In this document: positions 7,886 through 17,225 of the stretch, in pieces | Numbering within the stretch: the first letter of the stretch is position 1 | Layout: each line of letters starts with the position of its first letter | Source: a beta proteobacterium AAP51 | GTDB taxonomy: Bacteria; Pseudomonadota; Gammaproteobacteria; Burkholderiales; Burkholderiaceae_C | Direction: 5' to 3' | Length of the DNA: 64,000 bases | Assembly (NCBI GenBank): GCA_001295905.1 | Contig: LJHT01000027.1 | Span: 1-64,000, forward strand | The notes under the pieces: generated by a model | What the model was told of the DNA's origin: nothing | What the model saw: the letters and a program-made list of their open reading frames with translations, nothing else | The model's database searches: none | Made by a program: the position numbers and the translations under genes

Positions 7886-10207
7886 ATGAGCTTCCTTGAC
7901 AGGATCAAAGGCAACAGCCGCAAGACCGACGCCGAAAGCACCGCCGGCCCTGGCACGGCGCCTTACGACGAGCTCGGCCAGCCCGACAACCCGATGGAAG
8001 CCACCATGCGCCTGGGTGGCAGCACACTGGGCGTGGCGCCCAGCCGGCTGGACCAGGAAGACTCCTCCATCATCAGCGAGGCTGCGCCCTCGGAAATGGC
8101 GGCCGACTTCCCGGAAAGCCGCCACCCCGGGGCCGACGCCGACGGTTTCACCTCGGGCCTGCCCGTGGTGGGCACCTGGCCCATCGCGCGCCAGCAGCGG
8201 GCCATGCTGGGCCTGTTCGTCGGCGGCTTCCTCCTGCTGCTGCTGGTGGCCATCCTGGCCCTGGTGGCCAGCAACCGCAGCGCCGACCAGGTGGGTGCGG
8301 CCGGCCAGGCCACCACGCAATCGCAGCGGCTGGCCAAGTCGGTGTCGCAGGCGCTGGTGGGCAGCGCCGCCGCCTTCCCTGAAGTGCAGGACAGCGTCAG
8401 CATCCTCGCGCGCAACGTGCGCAGCCTGAAGACGGGCGAAGGCGATGTGGCGGCCGCGCCGGCCAACCTGCAGGAGTCGCTCGACCCCCTGCTGCCGCTG
8501 GTCGACCGCGCCGAAAAGAACGCCGCCATCGTGGTGGGCCAGCAGAAGACGCTGACGCAGGTAGGCCTGGCGCTGCGCGCCATCAACCGCCAGAGTGCCG
8601 ACCTGCTGGAAACGGCCGAGACCGTGTCTGCACTGAAGCTGCAGGGCGGCGCTTCGGCGGCCGAACTGTCGGCGGTGGGCCAGCTGGTGATGCTGACGCA
8701 GCGCATCGGCAAGAGCGCCAACGAGTTCCTCACCACCGAGGGCGTCAGTGCCGAGGCCGTGTTCCTGCTCGGCAAGGACCTGAACTCCTTCCGCGAGATC
8801 GCCCAGGGCGTCGTCAACGGCAACCCCGAGTTGCGCCTGCCCGGCACCCGCGACCCCGAGGTGAAGGAGAAGCTGACGCAGCTGCTTGCGCAGTACGAAC
8901 AGACGCGCACCGAGGCCAGCGCCATCCTGGGCAACCTGCAGGGCCTGGTGGCCGCGCGTGAAGCGCAGACCGCCATCGTGGCCGATTCCGAGCCGCTGCG
9001 CCTGGGTCTGGACGACCTGCAGAAAGGCCTGGCGGATACCAACGTCATCGGCGGCTGGCGTTTCGTCGGCTTGCTGCTGGCCCTGGCGCTCATGGGCGCG
9101 GGTGGCTTCGGGCTGCTGCGGCTGTTCGTCATCGACCAGACCAGCCGCTCGCGCCAGGCCGACAGCCAGCGCCAGGAAGCCGAACGCCAGGAGCAGGAAG
9201 CCAAGCGCGTGAACGACGCGAACCAGGCCGCCATTCTTCGGCTGATGAACGAACTGCAGACGGTGGCCGAAGGCGACCTCACGCAGCAGGCCACGGTGAC
9301 GGAAGACATCACGGGCGCCATCGCCGACTCGGTGAACTACACCGTGGAGGAACTGCGCAGTCTGGTGGCCCAGGTGCAGGACACGGTAGGCCGCGTGACC
9401 GAAACCACGCAGCAGGTCGAGCAGACCTCCACCGAGCTGCTGGCGGCTTCCACCGAGCAGCTTCGCGAAATCCGCAACACGGGCGACTCGGTGCTGCAGA
9501 TGGCCGGCCGCATCAACGACGTGTCGGCGCAGGCCCAGGAAACGGCCCAGGTGGCGCGCCAGTCGCTGCGCGCCGCTGAAACCGGCCTGGGTGCGGTGCA
9601 GAACGCCATCGGCGGCATGAACGCCATCCGCGACCAGATCCAGGAAACCTCCAAGCGCATCAAGCGGCTGGGCGAAAGCTCGCAGGAGATCGGCGAAATC
9701 ACCGAGCTGATTTCCGACATTACCGAGCAGACCAACGTGCTGGCCCTGAACGCCGCCATCCAGGCGGCCAGCGCGGGCGATGCGGGCCGCGGCTTCTCGG
9801 TGGTGGCTGAAGAAGTGCAGCGGCTGGCCGAACGCTCGGGCGATGCCACGCGGCAGATTGCCGCCATCGTGCGCACCATTCAGACCGACACGCAGGATGC
9901 CGTGGGCGCCATGGAACGCAGCACGCAGGGCGTGGTGGAAGGGGCGCGGCTGTCCGACGCCGCCGGCGCCGCGCTGGGCGACATCGACCGCGTCACGCGC
10001 GAGCTGTCTGACCTGATTCAGCGCATTTCGGCCGAAGCCTCCCGCGAAGCCGAATCGGCCAACGTGGTGGCGGCCAACATCCAGCACATCTTCGCGGTGA
10101 CCGAGCAGACCTCGGAAGGCACGCGTTCCACGGCGCAGATGGTGCGTGAGCTGTCGCGCACCGCCGAGGAACTGAAGGCCTCGGTCGCTCGATTCAAGAT
10201 TTCATGA
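7886..10207 (+). CDS. pilJ: PilJ, methyl-accepting chemotaxis receptor for type IV pili
   Basis: A 773-residue chemoreceptor starting MSFLDRIKGNS. An in-frame ATG at 7838 is less likely because GACGAGGACGAG directly precedes 7886. Layout: disordered cytoplasmic lead (1-105), first membrane helix (about 108-132), periplasmic PilJ-type four-helix region (about 135-385), second membrane helix (about 390-412), HAMP-like region, then the MCP signalling coiled coil. The hairpin tip holds EQTNVLALNAAIQAA and the conserved EEVQRLAERS. The long N-terminal extension before the first membrane helix is notable. It would signal surface contact or pilus state to ChpA via PilI. Confidence 0.93.
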   Translation: MSFLDRIKGNSRKTDAESTAGPGTAPYDELGQPDNPMEATMRLGGSTLGVAPSRLDQEDSSIISEAAPSEMAADFPESRHPGADADGFTSGLPVVGTWPIARQQRAMLGLFVGGFLLLLLVAILALVASNRSADQVGAAGQATTQSQRLAKSVSQALVGSAAAFPEVQDSVSILARNVRSLKTGEGDVAAAPANLQESLDPLLPLVDRAEKNAAIVVGQQKTLTQVGLALRAINRQSADLLETAETVSALKLQGGASAAELSAVGQLVMLTQRIGKSANEFLTTEGVSAEAVFLLGKDLNSFREIAQGVVNGNPELRLPGTRDPEVKEKLTQLLAQYEQTRTEASAILGNLQGLVAAREAQTAIVADSEPLRLGLDDLQKGLADTNVIGGWRFVGLLLALALMGAGGFGLLRLFVIDQTSRSRQADSQRQEAERQEQEAKRVNDANQAAILRLMNELQTVAEGDLTQQATVTEDITGAIADSVNYTVEELRSLVAQVQDTVGRVTETTQQVEQTSTELLAASTEQLREIRNTGDSVLQMAGRINDVSAQAQETAQVARQSLRAAETGLGAVQNAIGGMNAIRDQIQETSKRIKRLGESSQEIGEITELISDITEQTNVLALNAAIQAASAGDAGRGFSVVAEEVQRLAERSGDATRQIAAIVRTIQTDTQDAVGAMERSTQGVVEGARLSDAAGAALGDIDRVTRELSDLIQRISAEASREAESANVVAANIQHIFAVTEQTSEGTRSTAQMVRELSRTAEELKASVARFKIS

Positions 10208-10320
10208 AGCCCCCACGCTCCCTTCGGTCGCTGCCCCATGCGCCACGCAGGGGCGCCTTCGGTGCCCCGGGGGCTCTTGCCGCAGTCCGGCAAAGCCGGT
10301 CCCGCGCAAGCCCTTGGTCG
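10208..10320. repeat. GC-rich palindromic intergenic repeat (copy A)
   Basis: The 134-bp gap between pilJ and chpA starts with GCCCCCACGCTCCCTTCGG, passes through several C-run/G-run palindromes ending CCCCGGGGGC, and continues with GCCGGTCCCGCG and CCTTGGTC. Both the palindromic part and the GCCGGTYCCGCG...TTGGTC tail recur at 28515-28610. It is therefore a dispersed element. It may form a transcribed hairpin that attenuates readthrough into chpA. Confidence 0.55.
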
Positions 10321-10341
10321 ATCTGCCGCGAGAGGATTTGA

Positions 10342-13300
10342 GTGAGCGATCTGCCCGTCCAAGACGACCTCAGCGCCCTGGCCTGGGTGAATGGTGAACT
10401 GCGCCGTTCGCTGGAAACGGCCAACAAGTCGCTGCGGCGTTACCTGAAGGAAGCCGAAGCCGCGCGCGGCGGCGACCTCGATGCCGTCGACCCCGCGGTG
10501 CTGCGCAGCGCCCGGGCACAGCTGCACCAGGGCGTGGGCGCGCTCGAACTCGTGGGCCAGACGGCCGTGGCCGACGTGCTGCGCGCCAGCGAGGCGGCGG
10601 TGCAGCGCATGGCCGCCAAGCCGGCGCTGGTGACGGCCGCCGCGGTGGACACCGTGGAGAAGGTGTCCTTTGCCGTGCTCGATTTCCTGGCCCGGCAACT
10701 GGCCGGCAAGGCGGTTTCGCCAGTGATGCTGTTCCCGCAGTACCGCGCTGTGCTGCAGCTGGCCGGTGCCGACCGCGTGCATCCGGCCGACCTGTGGAAG
10801 TCTGAATGGCAATGGCGCGAGCTGCCGCACGACGCGATGGCCACGCCCCGCAATGCGGACGACGAGGCGCGCGGCGAGATGGAGACCCTGGCCCTGGCGC
10901 TGATGCGCCTGGCCCCGGGCGACCAGCAGCGCGGCGCCCTCGACCGCATGAGCGACCTCTGCGCTGACCTGGCCGCCGGTGCCCGCATGGCGCGCGAAGG
11001 CGGCGCACAGCTGGCCACCTTCTGGCAGCTGGCCGCAGCGGTGTTCCAGGCGCAGGCCGCAGGTTTGCTGGTGGGGGATGTCTACGTCAAGCGCCTGGCC
11101 TCGCGCCTGCTGTCGCAGCTGCGCGCTTCGGTGCGCGGGCAGGTGGAGCTGTCCGACCGCCTGGCGCAAGACCTGCTGTTCTTCTGCAGCCATGCCAAGG
11201 CACCCATGCCCGGGCACGAGGCGCCGCGCCTGAGTGCGGTGCGCAAGGTGTGGAACCTGGGCAGCCAGCCCGAGGCCGATTACGAAACCCCCCGGCTGGG
11301 GCGTTTCGACCCCGCCATGCTGGCGCTGGCGCGCAAGCGCGTGGCGGCGGCCAAGGACTCCTGGTCCGCCGTGGCGGGTGACGAACTGCACCGCATGGCG
11401 GCCCTGCCCGAGCAGTTCGCGCTGGTGGGTGAGTCGCTGCAGCGCCTGCTGCCGCATGGCGAACAGCTCGCCACCGCGCTGCAGACGGCCGTGGCCACCA
11501 CGGTGAATTCGGAAGAGGCGCCCCCCGCCGCGCTGGCGATGGAAGTGGCCACCGCCATCCTCTACCTCGACGCCACGCTGGAAGACGGCGAGTTCGACGA
11601 GCCCGCGCTCGCGCCGCGTGTGCTGCACCTGGCCGCGCGCGTGGAGGCCGTGCGCCAGGGCGCCGAGCCGCAGCCGCTGGAACAGTGGATGGAAGAGCTG
11701 TACCGCCGCGTCAGCGACCGTCAGACCATGGGCAGCGTGGTGCAGGAACTGCGCACCTCGCTGTCGGAAATCGAAAAGCAGATCGACCAGTATTTCCGCG
11801 ACCCCTCGCAGCGGCAGTTGCTCATCCCGGTGCCGGCGCAGCTGTCTTCGATGCGCGGCGTGCTCTCGGTGCTGGGCTTGTCGCAGGCCTCGGCCGCGGC
11901 ACTGCACATGCGCGACGATGTCGACGCGCTGGCGCAGACCGAGGTCGACCCCGCCCGCGCGGTGCAGGCCGGCACCTTCGACCGCCTGGCCGACAACCTG
12001 GGCGCTTTAAGCTTCCTCATCGACATGCTGGCGGTGCAGCCGGCCCTGGCGAAGAGCCTGTTCCGCTTCGACCCCGAAACCGGCAGCCTCAGTGCCGTGA
12101 TGGGCCAGAGCGAGCGCGTCTCCGCCTTCGCCGCCTTCGACGACAGCCGCTCGGGCGCCGCGCTGGATGCGCCCGCGCCCGCACCCGCTTCGAGCTCGGT
12201 GCCGCTGCTCGAACAGCTGCGTGAACTGGCCAGCCTGGCCGCGCTGCCCAGCGTGTCCGACGAAGACATCGCGCACCGCCTGGAGCCCCTGGCACAGCTG
12301 GCCTATGCCGCCGAGCAGCCCGAGCTGGCGCGCCTGCTGGCCGGTGCCCAGCGCACGCTGCGCACCGCCAGCGACCCCGCCACCAGCCAGGGCGTGCGCC
12401 GCGAGCTGGCCGAAGCCGTGGCCGCCTTGTCGCCACCGGCGCCGCCGCCGATACCGGCTTCCGCGCCCGTGCCGCCGCCCACGCAAGCGCCTGAGGGCGG
12501 CACCGGCCTCGAAGACGACGCCGAGATGCGCGAGATCTTCATCGAAGAGGCGCGCGAAGTCATTGCCGATGCCCATGCCGCCGTGGAGCGCCTGGGCGAG
12601 GCCCCGGAAAGTGGCAACGACCTCACCGCCGTGCGCCGCGCTTTCCACACCCTGAAGGGCAGTGCCCGCATGGTGGGGCTGAAAGACTTTGGCGAAGCCG
12701 GCTGGGCCTGCGAACAGCTCTTCAACGACCGCCTGGCCCATGCCCCGCGCATGGACAGCGTGCTGCGCCAGTTCACCACCGAGGCGCTGGGCTACCTGTC
12801 CAGCTGGACCGATGCCATCGCCGAGGGCCAGCACCGCGGCCACCAGTCTTCCGAGGTGGCGCGGGCCGCTGATGCGCTGCGCCTGAACGGCGAGCGCCTG
12901 CCCATCACGCTGCCGGCCGGGCTGGAAGGCCTGGCGGCGGCACCGGCGGCGCTGCCGATACCCTCGCCCCTGCCCGCAGCCGCCGAAGGTGTGCTCGACA
13001 CCGGGCTGCATCTGCCGGGCGACGCACCGGCCGTCCCTGCACCGCCGCCTTCGGTGGGCGAGCTCATCGAGCTCAGCTTCGACCCGCCGGAAGAAGAGCT
13101 GGCGGCTGCTGCAGCTGCTGATGCAGCGGCCCAGGTGCCCGGTGATGTGCCCGCTGACGCGGCCACCTCGGCGGCCGCTGGCGTCGAGCTGCCGGCCCTG
13201 CCGCCGCTGTCGGCCTTCGTGCCCGAACTTCCCAGCGCGGCCGATCTCGATCTCGCGGCCGCGGCGCCTGCGCAGCCTGCCGCGCCCGCAGCGCAGGAAC

Positions 13301-16300
13301 CAGCGCCCGAGCCCTCCTTCGAATTCGATCTCGCCGCCTTCGACGAGGCCCCACCGGCATCGGCAGGTACCCCCACGCCGCCGGCGCTGGAGCTGCCGTC
13401 GCTGGAACTGCCGCTGGATGCGCCAGCCCCCGAACCGCTGCCCGAACTGCCGCCGCTGGTGCTGGACGAAGCCATGCAGGGTGCTGCGCCCGAAGGCATG
13501 CCCGAACCCGAGGCCGTGGAACTCGACCTCGAGGACATGAACGCCCTGTTCGCTGCGCCCGAGGCTGCACCGCCGGTTACGCCCGCGCCGAACGCTGACG
13601 ACGCCACGCTCGAACTGCCGGCTTTCAGCCCCGATCCGGTGCTGGACACCGTGCCGATGCCGCCCGCGCCGAGCGGCGAGCTGTCGCCCACGGAAACCAC
13701 CGAGACCCTGACGGGCGATGTGCCGCTCAGCTTCGACATCGACCTGGGCGAGCCTGCGCCGGCTTCCGGGTCGGCACCCGAGCCTGGGCTCGAGCCTGCT
13801 GCGGTGGCGCCGGCCGAAGCGGCCGCGCCAGCGCTGCGCGACGAGGAAGAAGACGAGCAGGTCAAGGTCATCGGCCCGCTGCGCATCAGCATCCCGCTGT
13901 TCAACATCTACCTCAACGAGGCCGACGAACTCTCGCGCCGCCTCGTCACCGAACTGGCCGAGTGGGCGCTGGAAAGCGAACGCCATGCCGTGCCGGAAAG
14001 CAGCGTGGCGCTGGCGCACTCGCTGGCGGGCAGTTCGGCCACCGTGGGCTATGCCGAGCTCTCGGCCCTGGCGCGCGCGCTCGAACATGCGCTGATGCGT
14101 TCGCACGACGTGGGCCGCGGCCGTGAAGGCGAGCCGGCCCTCTTCAGCGACGCTGCTGAAGAGATACGCCGCCTGCTGCACCAGTTCGCGGCAGGTTTCC
14201 TGCGCCCGGTGGAGCCCAGCTTGATGGAGCGCCTGGCCGCGCACGAGCGGCTGCCGCTGCCCGCCGAGCCTTCGGCCGAGGAACTGGCCGAAGACGCGTA
14301 CGAAGAGCTCGCGGCTGAAGCGGCTGAGGACGTTCAGGCCACCGAGGCGCCCGTGCCCATGCAGCGGGCCGACGAAGAAGCGGGTTCGGTCGAGACGGTC
14401 GAGATGGCCGAATCCGCCGAAGCAGTTGCAGAAGCCGAAGCCCCGGCGATCGATGTCGGCACCGCTGCCGCCAACGACGAGCCGGTGGACGCCATCGACG
14501 AAGAGCTGCTGCCCATCTTCGAGGAAGAAGCCGAGGAACTGCTGCCGCAGCTGCAGTCGCGCCTGCGCGACTGGCTCGACCGCCCTGCCGACCCCGACGC
14601 GCCCATGGCGTGCATGCGCACCCTGCACACGCTGAAGGGCGGCGCCCGCCTCGCGGGGGCCATGCGCCTGGGCGAGGTGGCGCACCGCCTGGAAACCGAC
14701 ATCGAAGCGCTGGTGGCCCGCGGCGATCTCGGTGCCGATGACATCGACCCGCTGATGGCCCGCGCCGATGCGATGAGCGGGCTGTTCGAGCGCCTGCGCG
14801 AGCGTGGTGCCTCAGCCCCCGCGCCCTATGCGGCGCCGCGTGGCGCGTTGCCGGTGCTGCCGCTGCTCGGTGACACGCCGGCGGCCGCAGTCGAGGCCGA
14901 CGCGGCCAGCGACCTGGCTGCTGCCATGGCCGAGGCCAGTGCGCCGGCCGGCTTGCTGCCGGTGGAGGCAGGAACTGGCGCCCAAGCAGAACCCGAACCT
15001 GTTGCTGGGCTGCTGGCCGACCCGGCCGCCGCACTGCAGCCCGAACTGCCCGCCCCGGCCGAGTTGGCCGAGCTGGAAGAGCAGGCCGCCACGGTCGATG
15101 CTGATGCGGAAGTTGCTGCAAACCTGGTTGCAGAAGATGCCGTCGAGACCCCTGCACCCGGCAGGCCTGCCGTGGCCCCTGCCGAGCCGCCGGCGCCGCC
15201 GCCTGAAGTCGACTGGGCCCGCTTCGCGCGCGGCGAAGAGGCCGACGCCACCAGCCCCGAGCGCGCGGCCGCCAGCAACGCCGTGGTGCGCGTGCGCGCC
15301 GGCCTGCTCGACCGTCTGGTGAACCAGGCCGGCGAGGTGAGCATCACGCGGGCGCGCATCGACGCCGACGTGAAGCAGCTGCAGGCTTCGCTCGGCGACC
15401 TCACCGACAGCCTGGAGCGCATGCGCAAGCAGCTGCGCGACATCGAGCTGCAGGCCGAAACGCAGATCGCCACGCGCATCGAGGCGGCCAAGGCCGCTGC
15501 GCAGAGCTTCGACCCGCTGGAGATGGACCGCTTCACGCGCTTCCAGGAGCTCACGCGCTTCATGGCCGAATCGGTCAACGACGTGGCCACGCTGCAGCGC
15601 AGCCTGCAGCGCACCTTGCAGAGCAGCGAAGACGAGCTCGCGATGCAGGCGCGCTTGACGCGCGAGCTGCAGGACGACCTGCTGCGCACGCGCATGGTCG
15701 AATTCGAGAGCATGGCCGAACGCCTGCAGCGCACGGCGCGCCAGGCGGCGCGTGAAACGGCCAAGCAGGCGCGGCTGGAGATCTTCGGCGGCTCCATCGA
15801 AATCGACCGTGGCGTGCTCGAGCGCATGGCCGGCTCTTTCGAGCACCTGCTGCGCAACAGCGTGGCCCACGGCGTCGAAGCGCCTGCGGCGCGCCTGGCT
15901 GCGGGCAAGGACGCCACGGGCCAGATCACCGTCACCGTGGCCCAGGCGGGCAACGAAGTGGCCGTGGAGTTCGCCGACGACGGCGGCGGCTTCGACCTGC
16001 CCCGCATCCGCCAGCGCGCGCTGGAGCGCGGCCTGCTGCGCGCCGATGAAAACCCCAGCGACGCCGAGCTGTCGCAGATGATCTTCAAGCCCGGTTTCAG
16101 CACCGCCGAGACCGTGACCGAGATCGCCGGCCGCGGCGTCGGCCTGGACGTGGTGCGCGCGGAAGTGAACGCCATGGGCGGCCGCATCGAGACCCACAGC
16201 GAACCCGGTGCCGGCACGCGCTTCAAGCTGCTGCTGCCGCTGACCACTGCCGTCACGCAGGTGGTGATGCTGCGCTGCGGCGAGCAGCAGGTGGCCGTGC

Positions 16301-17136
16301 CGTCCCCGCTCATCGAAACCGTGCGCCGCGTGCCGATGGCCGAGATGGAAGCCGCCTACCGCGATTTCCACCTCGGCTATGCCGACGAGCAGGTGCCCTT
16401 CTTCTGGCTGGGCGCGCTGCTGCGCAGCAGCGCGCGGGGTGACCTGGTGGGCCGCTCGCAGACGGTGGTGGTCATCCGCAGTGCGGCGCAGCGTGTGGCC
16501 GTGCACGTGGACGAAGTGCTGGGCAACCAGGAAGTGGTGGTGAAGAACGTCGGCCCACAGCTGGCACGCCTGCCCGGCCTGGCGGGCGTGACATTGCTGC
16601 CCTCCGGCGCGGTCTCGCTCATCTACAACCCGGTGGCCCTGGCCGCGCTGTACGGCGAAGAAGCGCGCGCGGCCATGCAACAGGCCCGGCTGGGCACCGA
16701 GCCCGCCCCGGGCAGCGATGAGCTGACCGAGGCCGCCGCCGCGGCCCCGCGCACCCCGCTGGTGATGGTGGTGGACGACTCGCTGACGGTGCGCCGCGTC
16801 ACCCAGCGCCTGCTGGTGCGCGAGGGCTACCGTGTCGTGCTGGCCAAGGACGGGCTGGATGCGCTGGAGCGCCTGGCCGAAGAGAAGCCGGTCGTGCTGC
16901 TGTCCGACATCGAGATGCCGCGCATGGACGGCTTCGACCTGCTGCGCAATGTGCGTGCCGACGCCCGCCTGGCCGGGCTGCCGGTGGTGATGATCACCTC
17001 GCGCACCGCGCAGAAGCACCGCGACTACGCCGAACAGCTGGGCGTGGACCATTACCTCGGCAAGCCGTATTCGGAAGACGAACTGCTGGGCCTGGTGGCG
17101 CGCTACGCCGGTGTGGGCGCCAGGGTGCCGGCCTGA
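10342..17136 (+). CDS. chpA: ChpA/PilL, multi-Hpt CheA-type hybrid histidine kinase
   Basis: A 2264-residue kinase that feeds PilG and PilH. GTG start at 10342 with AGAGGA 6 nt upstream. Histidine phosphotransfer modules appear in order: an N-terminal one (H62, LHQGVGALEL), a degenerate one without His near residues 470-530, FHTLKGSARM (H769), AHSLAGSSAT (H1226) and LHTLKGGARL (H1429). They are joined by long Ala/Pro/Glu-rich linkers. Then come the dimerisation helices (about 1650-1790), an HATPase domain (N-box LLRNSVAHG around 1836-1844; DDGGG near 1879), a CheW-like domain (about 2000-2120) and a C-terminal receiver (D2145/D2146, acceptor D2189). P. aeruginosa ChpA is of similar size with more Hpt-like modules. 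Confidence 0.95.
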   Translation: MSDLPVQDDLSALAWVNGELRRSLETANKSLRRYLKEAEAARGGDLDAVDPAVLRSARAQLHQGVGALELVGQTAVADVLRASEAAVQRMAAKPALVTAAAVDTVEKVSFAVLDFLARQLAGKAVSPVMLFPQYRAVLQLAGADRVHPADLWKSEWQWRELPHDAMATPRNADDEARGEMETLALALMRLAPGDQQRGALDRMSDLCADLAAGARMAREGGAQLATFWQLAAAVFQAQAAGLLVGDVYVKRLASRLLSQLRASVRGQVELSDRLAQDLLFFCSHAKAPMPGHEAPRLSAVRKVWNLGSQPEADYETPRLGRFDPAMLALARKRVAAAKDSWSAVAGDELHRMAALPEQFALVGESLQRLLPHGEQLATALQTAVATTVNSEEAPPAALAMEVATAILYLDATLEDGEFDEPALAPRVLHLAARVEAVRQGAEPQPLEQWMEELYRRVSDRQTMGSVVQELRTSLSEIEKQIDQYFRDPSQRQLLIPVPAQLSSMRGVLSVLGLSQASAAALHMRDDVDALAQTEVDPARAVQAGTFDRLADNLGALSFLIDMLAVQPALAKSLFRFDPETGSLSAVMGQSERVSAFAAFDDSRSGAALDAPAPAPASSSVPLLEQLRELASLAALPSVSDEDIAHRLEPLAQLAYAAEQPELARLLAGAQRTLRTASDPATSQGVRRELAEAVAALSPPAPPPIPASAPVPPPTQAPEGGTGLEDDAEMREIFIEEAREVIADAHAAVERLGEAPESGNDLTAVRRAFHTLKGSARMVGLKDFGEAGWACEQLFNDRLAHAPRMDSVLRQFTTEALGYLSSWTDAIAEGQHRGHQSSEVARAADALRLNGERLPITLPAGLEGLAAAPAALPIPSPLPAAAEGVLDTGLHLPGDAPAVPAPPPSVGELIELSFDPPEEELAAAAAADAAAQVPGDVPADAATSAAAGVELPALPPLSAFVPELPSAADLDLAAAAPAQPAAPAAQEPAPEPSFEFDLAAFDEAPPASAGTPTPPALELPSLELPLDAPAPEPLPELPPLVLDEAMQGAAPEGMPEPEAVELDLEDMNALFAAPEAAPPVTPAPNADDATLELPAFSPDPVLDTVPMPPAPSGELSPTETTETLTGDVPLSFDIDLGEPAPASGSAPEPGLEPAAVAPAEAAAPALRDEEEDEQVKVIGPLRISIPLFNIYLNEADELSRRLVTELAEWALESERHAVPESSVALAHSLAGSSATVGYAELSALARALEHALMRSHDVGRGREGEPALFSDAAEEIRRLLHQFAAGFLRPVEPSLMERLAAHERLPLPAEPSAEELAEDAYEELAAEAAEDVQATEAPVPMQRADEEAGSVETVEMAESAEAVAEAEAPAIDVGTAAANDEPVDAIDEELLPIFEEEAEELLPQLQSRLRDWLDRPADPDAPMACMRTLHTLKGGARLAGAMRLGEVAHRLETDIEALVARGDLGADDIDPLMARADAMSGLFERLRERGASAPAPYAAPRGALPVLPLLGDTPAAAVEADAASDLAAAMAEASAPAGLLPVEAGTGAQAEPEPVAGLLADPAAALQPELPAPAELAELEEQAATVDADAEVAANLVAEDAVETPAPGRPAVAPAEPPAPPPEVDWARFARGEEADATSPERAAASNAVVRVRAGLLDRLVNQAGEVSITRARIDADVKQLQASLGDLTDSLERMRKQLRDIELQAETQIATRIEAAKAAAQSFDPLEMDRFTRFQELTRFMAESVNDVATLQRSLQRTLQSSEDELAMQARLTRELQDDLLRTRMVEFESMAERLQRTARQAARETAKQARLEIFGGSIEIDRGVLERMAGSFEHLLRNSVAHGVEAPAARLAAGKDATGQITVTVAQAGNEVAVEFADDGGGFDLPRIRQRALERGLLRADENPSDAELSQMIFKPGFSTAETVTEIAGRGVGLDVVRAEVNAMGGRIETHSEPGAGTRFKLLLPLTTAVTQVVMLRCGEQQVAVPSPLIETVRRVPMAEMEAAYRDFHLGYADEQVPFFWLGALLRSSARGDLVGRSQTVVVIRSAAQRVAVHVDEVLGNQEVVVKNVGPQLARLPGLAGVTLLPSGAVSLIYNPVALAALYGEEARAAMQQARLGTEPAPGSDELTEAAAAAPRTPLVMVVDDSLTVRRVTQRLLVREGYRVVLAKDGLDALERLAEEKPVVLLSDIEMPRMDGFDLLRNVRADARLAGLPVVMITSRTAQKHRDYAEQLGVDHYLGKPYSEDELLGLVARYAGVGARVPA

Positions 17137-17187
17137 GCGGGCCAGGGCAGCCCCAGACCCCCAGGTTAACCCTAGAGACAAGTCGGT

Positions 17188-17207
17188 TAAACAAACGTTT
17201 GATTTAG
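17188..17207. promoter_or_regulatory. Candidate operator centred on CAAACGTTTG
   Basis: The perfect 10-bp palindrome CAAACGTTTG (17192-17201) lies inside a longer imperfect AT-rich dyad (TTAAACAAAC / GTTTGATTTA). It is just upstream of the TACAGT hexamer and GTG start of the TetR-type gene. It is the only AT-rich dyad in the chpA-tetR gap, and is therefore a strong candidate for the autoregulatory site controlling the efflux operon. Confidence 0.6.
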
Positions 17208-17212
17208 TGGGC

Positions 17213-17218
17213 TACAGT
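17213..17218 (+). promoter_or_regulatory. Candidate -10 box (TACAGT) of the tetR-efflux operon
   Basis: TACAGT ends 7 nt before the GTG at 17226, so transcription would begin at or next to that codon (leaderless). The overlap with the operator region fits repression by occlusion. The hexamer is weaker than those at mpl or gpmA. Confidence 0.4.
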
Positions 17219-17225
17219 GCGCGCC

